A stretch of DNA of 12,653 nt from Gammaproteobacteria bacterium (lineage in GTDB: Bacteria > Pseudomonadota > Gammaproteobacteria > SZUA-229), in assembly GCA_030641945.1 (NCBI GenBank), contig DAOWLL010000015.1:1-12653 (forward strand). The letters are read 5' to 3'. Position 1 is the first letter of the stretch. Each line of letters begins with the position of its first letter. The position numbers and the translations under genes were made by a program. The notes under the pieces were generated by a model, which was not told the origin of the DNA, ran no database searches, and worked only from the letters and a program-made list of their open reading frames with translations. Of the stretch, positions 1-7,771 are shown in pieces.

Positions 1-19
1 AGATAAAACCACTGATATC

Positions 20-1381
20 ATGTTAAAAAAATTAATCATTTGTGCAGTTTTTCTGCTCATATCATCCCCGGCCGCGGCCAACCTGAACAAGAACGACCCC
101 TGGGGTATTGCCATGGGTTTTCGCAGCGCCAGAATCCCCTACCCGGCCGCAGAAGAACGGGTGGACGATATCATTCCGCTGCTGTTCTTCGACAATAAGT
201 ATGTATTCCTGCGCGGACAAACCGGTTGCATAAAACTGTATAACAACGATGAGTGGCAGTTCAGTCTTATTGGCCGCTACCGCCATTTCGATATACCTGC
301 TGAATACCAGAACGAGATACGCGGCAACGGCCTGGATCTTGGACTGCAGGGAAAATACCGCTTCAGCCCTGAGTTGCAGTCCAACCTTGAATTCCTCTCT
401 GATGACGAAGGTCGTTTGCACACCAGCATAGATGCCAGGTACGCCTGGGACTCGGGTTCATGGGAACTGTTACCCTACGCCAACCTGAGATGGAAAAGCT
501 CGGAGTTCAATGACCGCTACTACGGTCTTGATGGTTTCGAAGACCCCAACAACCCCGGCAATACTTTCAGCAACCCCATTGGCAGTGGCTGGGACATGAC
601 CCTCGGCTCAGAAGTACGCTACCACGTCATCAGCAACCTGTACCTGGTTGGCCGTGCGCAGATGACCACCCTGCTGGACAGCAGTACACGTAATTCTGTT
701 TCAATCGACAAAGAGACCTTTGGCGAAGTCTACCTCGGTGTTGCTTTCTTCGATGACAAGACCAAGGCCCGCAAACCGTCACTGGACGCCAAACCCTACT
801 GGCGTTTCGCCTACGGCTGGGCCACGCCCTCGAGCATGGGTGACATCCTGCTGCGCTGGGATGTGGAAGATGATCCGCAGAATAACGAGATGGTATCGGT
901 GTTCTATGGCCACCCCGTCTCCGACAGCCTGTTCGGTGTTGAGTCACTGGATGTCTATATTACGCCGGGATTCGTCTATCATCGCGAATCCGACCCCTAC
1001 ACCGACCCGGACAGCGGCATTACCTATGACAGCCAGCCAACGACTGAATATATACTGGCCGCTAAACTCTACTGGAACCTGAAATGGCCCATTCACTGGC
1101 GCCTCGGTGGTGCTGAAGGCGTATCCTATGTCAAGGACGTTACCAACCTGGAACAAAGGTCTATGGATAATAAAGGCTACCGTGCCAGTAACTTGATGAA
1201 CTACCTGGATGTCAGTATTGACCTGAACGTGGGTGATTTGTTCAGGGCCAATTCAATGCGTGACCTGTGGTTTGGTTACAGCCTGCACCACCGCTCATCG
1301 ATCTTTGAAAGCTCATCGGCATTCGGCCGCATCAGTGGCGGCAGTAATTACAATTCGCTGTATTTACAATATCACTGGTAA
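20..1381 (+). CDS. MipA/OmpV-like outer-membrane protein with an extra C-terminal barrel-like half
   Basis: This is a 453-residue probable outer-membrane beta-barrel protein. Residues 1-20 form a signal peptide (KK, hydrophobic core, cleavage near AAA|N). Residues about 30-245 resemble the MipA/OmpV family: alternating beta-strand pattern, an early IPYP...RVDDIIPLLFFDNKY segment, and a closing strand near EVYLGVAFF. MipA of E. coli is a scaffold that binds the murein hydrolase MltA, but many relatives have no tested role. MipA proteins usually have about 250 residues. Here about 200 more follow, again strand-rich and Tyr/Trp-rich, ending in GGSNYNSLYLQYHW, with an aromatic last residue as the BAM machinery expects. 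The second half may complete a larger barrel or be a second domain. Only 19 bases precede the ATG, with no clear ribosome site, so promoter and start cannot be judged fully. The barrel call is firm, the family call fair, and the function unknown. Confidence 0.75.
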   Translation: MLKKLIICAVFLLISSPAAANLNKNDPWGIAMGFRSARIPYPAAEERVDDIIPLLFFDNKYVFLRGQTGCIKLYNNDEWQFSLIGRYRHFDIPAEYQNEIRGNGLDLGLQGKYRFSPELQSNLEFLSDDEGRLHTSIDARYAWDSGSWELLPYANLRWKSSEFNDRYYGLDGFEDPNNPGNTFSNPIGSGWDMTLGSEVRYHVISNLYLVGRAQMTTLLDSSTRNSVSIDKETFGEVYLGVAFFDDKTKARKPSLDAKPYWRFAYGWATPSSMGDILLRWDVEDDPQNNEMVSVFYGHPVSDSLFGVESLDVYITPGFVYHRESDPYTDPDSGITYDSQPTTEYILAAKLYWNLKWPIHWRLGGAEGVSYVKDVTNLEQRSMDNKGYRASNLMNYLDVSIDLNVGDLFRANSMRDLWFGYSLHHRSSIFESSSAFGRISGGSNYNSLYLQYHW

Positions 1382-1391
1382 GACAGGGGCT

Positions 1392-1489
1392 AGGGAAGAG
1401 TGGAAAGGGGCAAGGTATCTGGAATGCAATGCATTATCTTAATCACTAGTCCCTGGTACCTCGTCACTCGTACCTCGCCACTCTTCCCT
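1392..1489. repeat. Degenerate short-repeat cluster upstream of the tRNA-Phe 3' end
   Basis: AGGGAAGAGTGG (1392-1403) is repeated perfectly inverted at 1478-1489. Within the right part, two 14-base units (GTACCTCGTCACTC at 1456-1469 and GTACCTCGCCACTC at 1470-1483) stand in tandem with one mismatch. The left part, GAGTGGAAAGGGGCAAGGTA (1398-1417), returns at 1655-1674 on the other side of the tRNA gene. The segment starts 11 bases after the stop codon of the outer-membrane protein gene. The loop between the arms is 74 bases, so a terminator role is not obvious. No coding frame here looks real. Confidence 0.65.
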
Positions 1490-1559
1490 TGTTACAGACG
1501 CTATGAATGTAATAATCCGTGTGCTGTCGATGCAGGAAAAAACATTGAACGAAGGAAAG

Positions 1560-1635
<76 letters not shown>

Positions 1636-1654
1636 AAAAACAGGTACTAGGTTC

Positions 1655-1674
1655 GAGTGGCAAGGGGCAAGGTA
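1655..1674 (+). repeat. Direct repeat copy flanking tRNA-Phe
   Basis: GAGTGGCAAGGGGCAAGGTA matches 1398-1417 at 19 of 20 positions in the same orientation. The two copies enclose the tRNA-Phe gene at a distance of 257 bases. This copy sits 20-39 bases in front of the tRNA 5' end, where a promoter is expected. The rest of 1675-1758, up to the mutY stop, shows nothing I can name. Confidence 0.7.
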
Positions 1675-1758
1675 AAAGAACAACTGAAACCTGACTCCTG
1701 GCCGGACACCTGGCGCAAGATTGTAACTGTCACCGGGCTGCTTCTGGAAGAGGCGTAT

Positions 1759-2838
1759 TTAATCGGCTAGCTGCGCCGGAGTCAAGTTTTGCGCATGCTG
1801 GCTGATGATGCGTGCAACGGGGGTGGCCAGGGCGCGTTTTTGCGCGTCTTCTGACGGGCACCAGATAATTTCACCCTGTTCTTTCACATACGTCCCGTTC
1901 AGCTGCACCCTGACCCTGCAAGGTGTGATATCGAGATGATAATGGCTGAAGGTGTGCCTGAAAGCACCGCAGTCCTCGTCATCCAGCACTTCCAGGCCCC
2001 AGCGCTGCTGGCATACCTGTTCCACTTTTTCCCCAAGATCGGTTTCGGGCAAGCTCCATAAACCGCCCCAGATCCCGCTAGGCGGACGTTTCTCCAGCAT
2101 GATACTGCCATTGTCGTCGTTGGTGAGAATTAACAATCGAGCTGTTTTTACGGGCAGCTGCTTTTTGGGTCGTGGTGTTGGATAGTGTTTGACTGCGCCC
2201 TTCATATGAGCAGCGCAATCTTGTTGCAGCGGGCATTGCACACATTGCGGCGATGAACGTGTACACAGGGTCGCGCCCAGATCCATCATCGCCTGGGTAT
2301 AGTCAGCAACGCGATGATGCGGCGTATACTGCTCTGCAAACTGCCATAACTGCTGCTGCACAGCAGTTTTTCCCGGCCAGCCGTCAACGGCATGGTACCT
2401 GCACAACACGCGTTTCACATTACCGTCAAGTATTGCATGGCGTTGATCCAGTGCCTGCGCAAGTATTGCAGCTGCTGTTGACTGGCCAATGCCGGGTAAT
2501 GCCACGAGCTGTTCAAATCGCTCGGGAAATTGTCCACCATGCTCAGCGCTAATGATGCCTGCTGCCTTGTGCAGGTTTCGTGCCCGCGAGTAGTAACCCA
2601 GGCCGGACCAGTGCTCAAGCACATGATCCAGTGATGCACACGCAAGCCTGGCCAGATCAGGAAATGTCTCCATGAAACGCAGGTAGTATGGAATCACAGT
2701 GCCCACCTGTGTTTGCTGCAACATGATTTCGGCGATCCATACGCGGTAGGGTGTACGCTGACTTTGCCAGGGCAGACCGTGGCGGCCATACTGGCCATAC
2801 CAGTCAAGCACGCGTGTTGAAAAAGAGGCTATTCCCAC
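1759..2838 (-). CDS. mutY: Adenine DNA glycosylase MutY
   Basis: MutY removes adenine mispaired with 8-oxoguanine or guanine and so prevents G:C to T:A mutations. The 359-residue product aligns with E. coli MutY without early gaps. Visible signatures are LPWQ (22-25), catalytic Glu37 in EIMLQQTQV, the helix-hairpin-helix loop LPGIGQSTAA (114-123), catalytic Asp138 in ILDGNVKRV, and four iron-sulfur cysteines at 192, 199, 202 and 208. These key positions have the same numbers as in E. coli. The C-terminal part is the Nudix-like 8-oxoguanine reader, with GGLWSLPE and FRHTFSHYHLDI. The start is GTG at 2838, placed directly after the asmA stop codon with no spacer. AAAGG lies 10 bases upstream, inside asmA. 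Translation is therefore probably coupled to asmA as the last gene of moaC-asmA-mutY. yggX, which follows mutY in many gammaproteobacteria, is absent; tRNA-Phe follows instead. Confidence 0.97.
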   Translation of the reverse strand: MGIASFSTRVLDWYGQYGRHGLPWQSQRTPYRVWIAEIMLQQTQVGTVIPYYLRFMETFPDLARLACASLDHVLEHWSGLGYYSRARNLHKAAGIISAEHGGQFPERFEQLVALPGIGQSTAAAILAQALDQRHAILDGNVKRVLCRYHAVDGWPGKTAVQQQLWQFAEQYTPHHRVADYTQAMMDLGATLCTRSSPQCVQCPLQQDCAAHMKGAVKHYPTPRPKKQLPVKTARLLILTNDDNGSIMLEKRPPSGIWGGLWSLPETDLGEKVEQVCQQRWGLEVLDDEDCGAFRHTFSHYHLDITPCRVRVQLNGTYVKEQGEIIWCPSEDAQKRALATPVARIISQHAQNLTPAQLAD

Positions 2839-5076
2839 CTAGAACAGACCTTTCAATTTATCCTTTAATTTATTTTTCAACTTCTCTTTATACTGCTCCT
2901 CTTCCTCTTTAGCTTTTTGTCTCAGCTTTTCTTTTTCTTCCTCGATCTCCTTGTTGATCTTCGCCCTGGCTTCAGCTTCGAGCATGTTGCCCAGCGCTTT
3001 CTTCAGCTGGTTTTTGTCAACATCGTATGCCAGCTGTTCAAAAGGTCCATGGATACGAACAGATAATGGTTGATCGAGTAATTTTTCTGCCGCAGTTTGA
3101 CGCCGTGTTGGCTCAACGTCCACCAATGCCCTGTAATCCATGTCATTGCGCACAATGTTAACCACACCCTCTCCTTTTACCTTGATACGACTTGAGTCGA
3201 GGATTAAATCCTTGTTGGTAATATCACCGTTCGCAACGATTGCGCTGGCATGGATACGATTGAAGGCTGTTTTGGTTTTTGGATCAAAGCTGCCACGCCA
3301 CTCACCAGGAACAGCAAGGTTTTTCGTTACCAGATAATCAGCAACCACATCGCGCACATAGTACTCAAAATCAACACCCTGTAAAATTGTCTTGCCCATA
3401 TCGAAGCGCAAATTGCCTTGCGCAGCTTTCTTTAATTGCAACACGCGTGTACCCTGCGTTTTGATATCGGCTAGTACATTAGCCGCTCCATCCATGCTGA
3501 CATCTTTCTGCCCAAACATAGCAGCGAGCATTGGATCCATAACCGGCCCGGGCTGTATATCAGATGCTTTCAACCCTATAGCATAGTCCGGTATTTCCCC
3601 TTTTACGTTTACCAGGACACTGGCAGTGGCGTTGCCTTCGAGGGTCTTGAGTTGCAGCGGATCAATTCGCACCACCCCTGCCCTGGCCTGTGTCTTCATC
3701 AGGATATCTGTTACAGGGATCTCATTGAGCGTTACCGCAGCCATCGTCAATTCACCTTGCAGATCCAGTTTGCGCAACAGTTCAACGGGCAGTTCAATTT
3801 CCGGCTCCTGTTCCGCAGGGGCGCTGCCGGCAGCAGTAGCACCTGCCGCTACAGCAGGCGCTGCAGCCTTAGTTGCTTCTGGTGATGGCGGCGGCAGATA
3901 GGCATCGACATTGATCGGGCTCATGTGTAACTTGTAACGCACCGTGGGTTGCGCCATATCCGGCACATGCAGCCAGCCCGTTAATTCAGCGTCATCCAGA
4001 TTCAGCCTGATATCATCCAGTTCAACATGGCTGGCCGTCGCTTTCAGCCTGGACGCAAAGGCAAGCTTTGTCAGGCTGCTGTCCTGCGCCATTGGCGGCA
4101 GCTCTATTCCCAGGCGACTCATCAGCTTACGTAGATTAATGTTCTCGGTATGTACCGTGCCGTTGATCGCCGGTTCTGATAAAAAACTGTTCACATCCAG
4201 GCTCGCATGGAGCGTTGCATCCAGGGTGGAAACCTGCGTGTTACTCAATGTTGCAATTTGCTGGTCAATATCGATGTTAATATCACTTTGCAGCACCAGA
4301 TCCAGTTGCTCTTTTAATAACTCCGGTGCATTTGCCGACACATTGATCTGTAACGCATCCAGCAGGATATTTGTAAAAGCTTCATTAAACGTCAGCCTTG
4401 TAGTCAGATTAATCGATGCCTGCAGTTCAGGCTCATTATGTTTAACGCTTGTATTTATCTGGATATCGACAGCTTCATTAAAACGAATAGCGCCTGTTGT
4501 CAGATCAAAATCGGATAAGCGGGAGTGCACATTATTCTGTGCATCATTCCAGATGACTGTCGCATCCACCAGTTCGATACCATTAATTGCCAGTGCCGCA
4601 ATGACAGGCGGCTGTTTGTCCGCATCAGTCGATTCAGATGGTTGCTGTGCTGTGGACGGCTCTGCGGGCTTATCCTGCTTTGCCAGATCTGACCAGTTGT
4701 TGTTACCGTCTTTATCAACTTCCAGTGAAGCGAATAATCCATGCAGCCGGACCTTGTCGACATGCAGTTCCTTGCGCAATAAAGGTAATAACATGACCTT
4801 GACATCAAGTTGAGCCATGCGCGCAAATGGCTCATCACTGAAGCCTTTCGCATTTGCCAGTTCGACATCTTCAACTTTAACGCCCACCCAGGGGAACACA
4901 GACAAACTAATATCACCGGCAATTTTAAAATCCCGGCCGGTCTGTTTCTCGACCTGCCCAGTAATCGTGTCTTTATAATTGTTGGGGTCAAAGGTAAATA
5001 TAAGCGCTGCCAACACCAGCAGTAATACAGCAACAACAACACTTAATATTTTGAAAACAAGCTTCAGCTTTTTCAT
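2839..5076 (-). CDS. asmA: AsmA family inner-membrane-anchored protein
   Basis: A 745-residue AsmA-type protein. AsmA relatives are large, strand-rich proteins anchored in the inner membrane and facing the periplasm; they are linked to outer-membrane assembly and, for several members, to lipid transport between membranes. Residues about 8-28 form one membrane segment, followed by the typical opening FDPNNYKDTITGQVEKQTGR. A long repetitive beta region follows, interrupted by a polar linker near 132-152 and an Ala/Pro-rich linker near 395-427. The conserved AsmA C-terminal region ends near residue 695. The last 48 residues are almost all Lys, Glu, Arg and Gln, predicting a charged helix or coiled coil. 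AAGGAAG (5087-5093), overlapping the moaC stop, serves as ribosome site; the gap after moaC is 15 bases. An asmA-like gene before mutY is also known in Pseudomonas. The exact lipid or protein partner cannot be read from sequence. Confidence 0.9.
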   Translation of the reverse strand: MKKLKLVFKILSVVVAVLLLVLAALIFTFDPNNYKDTITGQVEKQTGRDFKIAGDISLSVFPWVGVKVEDVELANAKGFSDEPFARMAQLDVKVMLLPLLRKELHVDKVRLHGLFASLEVDKDGNNNWSDLAKQDKPAEPSTAQQPSESTDADKQPPVIAALAINGIELVDATVIWNDAQNNVHSRLSDFDLTTGAIRFNEAVDIQINTSVKHNEPELQASINLTTRLTFNEAFTNILLDALQINVSANAPELLKEQLDLVLQSDINIDIDQQIATLSNTQVSTLDATLHASLDVNSFLSEPAINGTVHTENINLRKLMSRLGIELPPMAQDSSLTKLAFASRLKATASHVELDDIRLNLDDAELTGWLHVPDMAQPTVRYKLHMSPINVDAYLPPPSPEATKAAAPAVAAGATAAGSAPAEQEPEIELPVELLRKLDLQGELTMAAVTLNEIPVTDILMKTQARAGVVRIDPLQLKTLEGNATASVLVNVKGEIPDYAIGLKASDIQPGPVMDPMLAAMFGQKDVSMDGAANVLADIKTQGTRVLQLKKAAQGNLRFDMGKTILQGVDFEYYVRDVVADYLVTKNLAVPGEWRGSFDPKTKTAFNRIHASAIVANGDITNKDLILDSSRIKVKGEGVVNIVRNDMDYRALVDVEPTRRQTAAEKLLDQPLSVRIHGPFEQLAYDVDKNQLKKALGNMLEAEARAKINKEIEEEKEKLRQKAKEEEEQYKEKLKNKLKDKLKGLF

Positions 5077-5091
5077 TCGGTAATCACTTCC

Positions 5092-5595
5092 TTAAGCTTT
5101 AATCAATGGTTCTACTTCGCTGCACCAGTCACCTGATTTGCCGCCAGACTTGCTGAGCAAGCCAACATCTGAAATGATCATGCCGCGATCAACGGCTTTG
5201 CACATGTCATACACTGTTAGCAAGCAGACCTGCACGGCATTCAATGCTTCCATCTCGACACCAGTAACACCCCTGGTTTCTACGGATGCCCGGCATACAA
5301 CAGACGTCAGCTGCGAATCTGCCATTAACTCGATCTCGACATGGGTAAGTGTAATCGGATGGCACAGGGGCACCAGTTCAGGCGTTTTCTTTGCCGCCAT
5401 GATACCGGCAATACGGGCAATGCCCATCACATCGCCTTTTTTATGGTTGCCATCGATGATGCGCTGCAGGGTTTCAGCCTGCATCTGTATACGGCCTTGT
5501 GCAACCGCCTTGCGCAACGTCACCTGCTTGTCGCCCACATCAACCATGTGGGCATCACCGGCATCGTTAAAGTGATTCAGTTTTGTCATACTCAT
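5092..5595 (-). CDS. moaC: Cyclic pyranopterin monophosphate synthase MoaC
   Basis: MoaC acts with MoaA in the first step of molybdenum cofactor synthesis, converting 3',8-cyclo-7,8-dihydro-GTP into cyclic pyranopterin monophosphate. The 167-residue product (usual length about 160) carries the family signatures: HMVDV (16-20), KKGDV (52-56), PLCHP with His79, VEMEAL (113-118), YDMCKAV with Asp130 and Lys133, and [12 protein letters not shown] near the end. The first ATG (5595) is preferred over the second (5589) because GGA lies 6 bases before it, though the ribosome site is weak. It heads the leftward group moaC-asmA-mutY and is divergent from moaD-moaE across 70 bp. No moaA, moaB or mog gene is in the window, so the rest of the pathway must be encoded elsewhere. 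Confidence 0.97.
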   Translation of the reverse strand: MSMTKLNHFNDAGDAHMVDVGDKQVTLRKAVAQGRIQMQAETLQRIIDGNHKKGDVMGIARIAGIMAAKKTPELVPLCHPITLTHVEIELMADSQLTSVVCRASVETRGVTGVEMEALNAVQVCLLTVYDMCKAVDRGMIISDVGLLSKSGGKSGDWCSEVEPLIKA

Positions 5596-5629
5596 TTATC
5601 GTCCAATTTCAGTTTGTAGAGCTTAACAA

Positions 5630-5659
5630 GTGACATTGCCCTCATAAAGTCGTTATAGT
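5630..5659 (+). promoter_or_regulatory. Candidate moaDE promoter
   Basis: GTGACA (5630-5635) and TATAGT (5654-5659) are 18 bases apart, a plausible sigma-70 pair in the 70-base gap between moaC and moaD. The expected transcription start would fall at or next to the moaD ATG (5666), which has no proper ribosome site in front of it (only AGAAG directly touching the ATG). If this promoter is real, the moaD message would be leaderless or nearly so. This is inference from spacing only. I did not find a clear promoter for moaC on the other strand and saw no structured leader resembling a molybdenum cofactor riboswitch in so short a gap. Confidence 0.4.
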
Positions 5660-5665
5660 TAGAAG

Positions 5666-5905
5666 ATGCAATTAAAAGTAAAGTTTTTTGCCAGCCTGAG
5701 TGAACAAATCGGCTTCACAGATACCACTGTTGACGTAGACAAGCCGGCAACTGTGTCAGATGTCTGGAACCTGGCGACCGGTGGTCAAACAATGCCGGTC
5801 AACACGCTATGCGCCATCAACATGGCCTATGCGCGCCTTGACGACAGTATCAGCAACGGTGACGAGATCGCCTTTTTTCCACCGGTGACCGGGGGAAATG
5901 CATGA
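5666..5905 (+). CDS. moaD: Molybdopterin synthase sulfur-carrier subunit MoaD, with two residues after the Gly-Gly
   Basis: A 79-residue ubiquitin-fold protein. MoaD carries sulfur as a C-terminal glycine thiocarboxylate and, with MoaE, converts cyclic pyranopterin monophosphate to molybdopterin. The beta-grasp pattern is clear: VKFFASLSEQIG at the front, LCAINMAYARLDD in the middle, and DEIAFFPPVTGG at the end. Gly76-Gly77 is the reactive tail, but the frame continues with Asn78 and Ala79 before TGA. MoaD proteins normally stop right after the glycine pair, because the terminal glycine is adenylated by MoeB and then thiolated. Adding or removing one base in the GGGGG run does not give a frame that ends after the glycines. 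The stop overlaps the moaE start as ATGA. The family is certain, but whether the protein works without trimming is open. Confidence 0.93.
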   Translation: MQLKVKFFASLSEQIGFTDTTVDVDKPATVSDVWNLATGGQTMPVNTLCAINMAYARLDDSISNGDEIAFFPPVTGGNA

Positions 5906-6333
5906 CTGCCCTGCTGCGCGGCGGGGTATTCGACCCATGGCAGGAACTGGCACGTATTGAGGCCGGCCTTGTCAAAGGCAAGCATGGCGCCTGCGCCAGT
6001 TTTGTCGGCACCATGCGCGACTTCAATGTCGGTGACAACGTCCATTCGATGTCACTGGAACACTACCCGGAAATGACACAACAGTTCCTCGACAATATCT
6101 GCACACAAGCTGCCCGGCGCTGGAACCTGATCGACTGCCTCATCGTTCACCGTTATGGCGAAATCAACCCGGGTGATCCGATTGTTTTGACGGCTGCCTG
6201 GTCCGCACACCGTGCCGATGCCTTTGATGCCTGCCGTTTCCTGATCGAAGAATTGAAAGCGCGTGCGCCCTTCTGGAAAAAAGAGCTAACGGATAGCGGC
6301 GAACGCTGGGTGCACGACACACCCGGCAAATAA
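5902..6333 (+). CDS. moaE: Molybdopterin synthase catalytic subunit MoaE
   Basis: MoaE forms a heterotetramer with MoaD and inserts two sulfurs into cyclic pyranopterin monophosphate to make molybdopterin. The product has 143 residues, close to the usual 150. Visible signatures are FVGTMRDFN with Arg39, LEHYPEM (52-58), HRYGEINPGD (83-92), the AHR motif with His103-Arg104, and ELKARAPFWKKE with Lys119 and Lys126. These positions agree with the active-site numbering of E. coli MoaE. The start codon overlaps the moaD stop by ATGA, so the two subunits are translationally coupled. The gene ends 16 bases before the end of the convergent protease gene, and no terminator is visible in that gap. Confidence 0.97.
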   Translation: MTALLRGGVFDPWQELARIEAGLVKGKHGACASFVGTMRDFNVGDNVHSMSLEHYPEMTQQFLDNICTQAARRWNLIDCLIVHRYGEINPGDPIVLTAAWSAHRADAFDACRFLIEELKARAPFWKKELTDSGERWVHDTPGK

Positions 6334-6349
6334 TCAGAGCTGCCCTCGC

Positions 6350-7708
6350 TTACTGAATCAGCACAAACAGTGCCGTACGCCCACGCTGAATGTTCAGCAG
6401 TATTTGCGTGTCCTTGTCACCAACGATTTTTTGCAACTCATCCAGTGTTTGAACCGGTCTGCGATTAACCGACAGGATGATATCACCTTCGCGCAGGTGC
6501 GCGTTCCATGCCGCGCTGCCTTGCTGAACTTCGGTTACAGCCAGATAGGTCTTTCCACCGTTCTCTTTCTCTTCGATGGTTGCACCCGCAAGGCCCTGGT
6601 TGATTCGGGTGCCCGATACAGACAGGCCTTTCGCATCACGTATCGTGGCTGTCATCGTTTTCTTCTTGCCGTCACGAATAACTGTAATGCTCATTTTGTC
6701 GCCCACACGCAACAGACCAACCATGTTGCGCATTGCTGACGCACTCTTCACTGGTGCTCCATTGATCGATATAACGACATCACCTACCTTGAGTCCGGCT
6801 TCTTCAGCTGCTGTGTCTTCGATAACCTGCGAGATCACGACGCCTTGATGCAGATCCAGCCCGAATGCCTGTGAAAGTTCAGGGGTCAGGTTCTGCATAA
6901 TCACACCAAGCATGCCGCGGCGAACTTCACCAAACTCGATAAGCTGATCGACAATCTGGCGCACCATGTTAATAGGAATGGCAAAACCAATCCCCACATT
7001 GCCGCTGCCACCCGCAGCCAGAATGGCGGTATTGATGCCGATTAATTCCCCCCTCAGATTGACCAGTGCACCACCGGAATTACCTGGATTAATCGATGCA
7101 TCGGTCTGAATAAAATTCTCATATCCCTCTATACCCAACCCGGTTCGGCCCAGAGCACTGATAATGCCGGATGTTACCGTCTGGCCAAGGCCAAAGGGAT
7201 TACCGATGGCCACGGCAAAATCACCAACACGCAATTTGTCTGAATCTCCGAATGGAATTGCGTGCAATCCCTTGATATCTGCCTGTAGTACAGCAACGTC
7301 AGCTTCAGGATCGGTCCCAATCAACTTGGCTTTAAACTGGTGACCGTTATGCATGGTTATGGCGATTTCTCGTGCACCCTCAACCACGTGGTGATTGGTG
7401 ACGATATAGCCCTTGTCAGCATCGATAACGACGCCTGAGCCGAGACTCTTGGCCTCCCTGCGTTGTGGCATATCACCGTAGCCTTCGAAGAATCGTTTAA
7501 AAAATGGATCATTCAGCAAAGGGTGCTTCTGCACATCGACCTGACCCGTGGTAGCAATATTCACTACAGCGGGCCTGGTTTTTTCAACCACCGGGGCAAG
7601 CGTCGGCAAGTTACCATTCGTCGTCGGTGTCACATGTGAAGATGCAGCACCCGGCAAAAAGGGCACTAAAAGGCTCAATAGAATGAAAAAGTACTTGTAA
7701 CCAGTCAT
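6350..7708 (-). CDS. Periplasmic DegQ/DegP/MucD-type serine endoprotease
   Basis: An HtrA-family protease that degrades or guards misfolded proteins in the periplasm; 452 residues from the chosen start. A signal peptide covers about residues 1-23 (MTGYKYFFILL, then AA|SS). The trypsin-like domain has the triad His107 (TNHHVV), Asp137 (DPEADVAVL) and Ser211 (NPGNSGGAL). Two PDZ domains follow, at about 260-355 and 360-450, with peptide-binding loops near RRGMLGV and at GATIEEK. The frame stays open up to 7792, but ATG 7708 is preferred: TGGAG lies 5 bases before it, the signal peptide begins there, and a sigma-E-type promoter lies inside the longer version. The two PDZ domains and the length fit DegQ, MucD or DegP; I cannot separate these paralogues safely. 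It is divergent from an FKBP isomerase, also a periplasmic folding factor. Confidence 0.95.
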   Translation of the reverse strand: MTGYKYFFILLSLLVPFLPGAASSHVTPTTNGNLPTLAPVVEKTRPAVVNIATTGQVDVQKHPLLNDPFFKRFFEGYGDMPQRREAKSLGSGVVIDADKGYIVTNHHVVEGAREIAITMHNGHQFKAKLIGTDPEADVAVLQADIKGLHAIPFGDSDKLRVGDFAVAIGNPFGLGQTVTSGIISALGRTGLGIEGYENFIQTDASINPGNSGGALVNLRGELIGINTAILAAGGSGNVGIGFAIPINMVRQIVDQLIEFGEVRRGMLGVIMQNLTPELSQAFGLDLHQGVVISQVIEDTAAEEAGLKVGDVVISINGAPVKSASAMRNMVGLLRVGDKMSITVIRDGKKKTMTATIRDAKGLSVSGTRINQGLAGATIEEKENGGKTYLAVTEVQQGSAAWNAHLREGDIILSVNRRPVQTLDELQKIVGDKDTQILLNIQRGRTALFVLIQ

Positions 7709-7713
7709 AACAA

Positions 7714-7718
7714 CTCCA
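7714..7718 (-). promoter_or_regulatory. Ribosome binding site fixing the protease start
   Basis: Reading the minus strand, TGGAG is followed by TTGTT and then ATG at 7708. This is the best ribosome site near the 5' end of the frame. The upstream ATG at 7792 has none comparable, and the 28 residues it would add are polar and would bury the signal peptide. Confidence 0.8.
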
Positions 7719-7736
7719 GTAAAGACAACGTTTTTA

Positions 7737-7763
7737 TCAGACAAAGCTCGACGCTCAGAGTTC
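7737..7763 (-). promoter_or_regulatory. Sigma-E-like promoter of the periplasmic protease gene
   Basis: On the minus strand GAACTC (7763-7758) is followed by exactly 16 bases and TCTGA (7741-7737). The classical envelope-stress sigma-E promoter is GAACTT-N16-TCTGA, so 10 of 11 bases match at the right spacing. The start of transcription would fall near 7730, giving a leader of roughly 22 bases before the ATG at 7708. DegP/MucD genes are known members of sigma-E (RpoE/AlgU) regulons, so the position fits biologically. The match is seen in sequence; activity is inferred. Confidence 0.7.
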
Positions 7764-7771
7764 AGGACGAA

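Noticed and set aside
3944..4813. Long plus-strand open frame (289 codons) inside asmA
   Set aside because: It is antisense to well-conserved asmA coding sequence. Its product is Ser/Cys/Leu-rich with no domain or ribosome site, typical of a shadow frame.
5596..5665. Molybdenum cofactor riboswitch before the moa genes
   Set aside because: The gap is only 70 bases, is shared by two divergent genes, and shows no extended helices.
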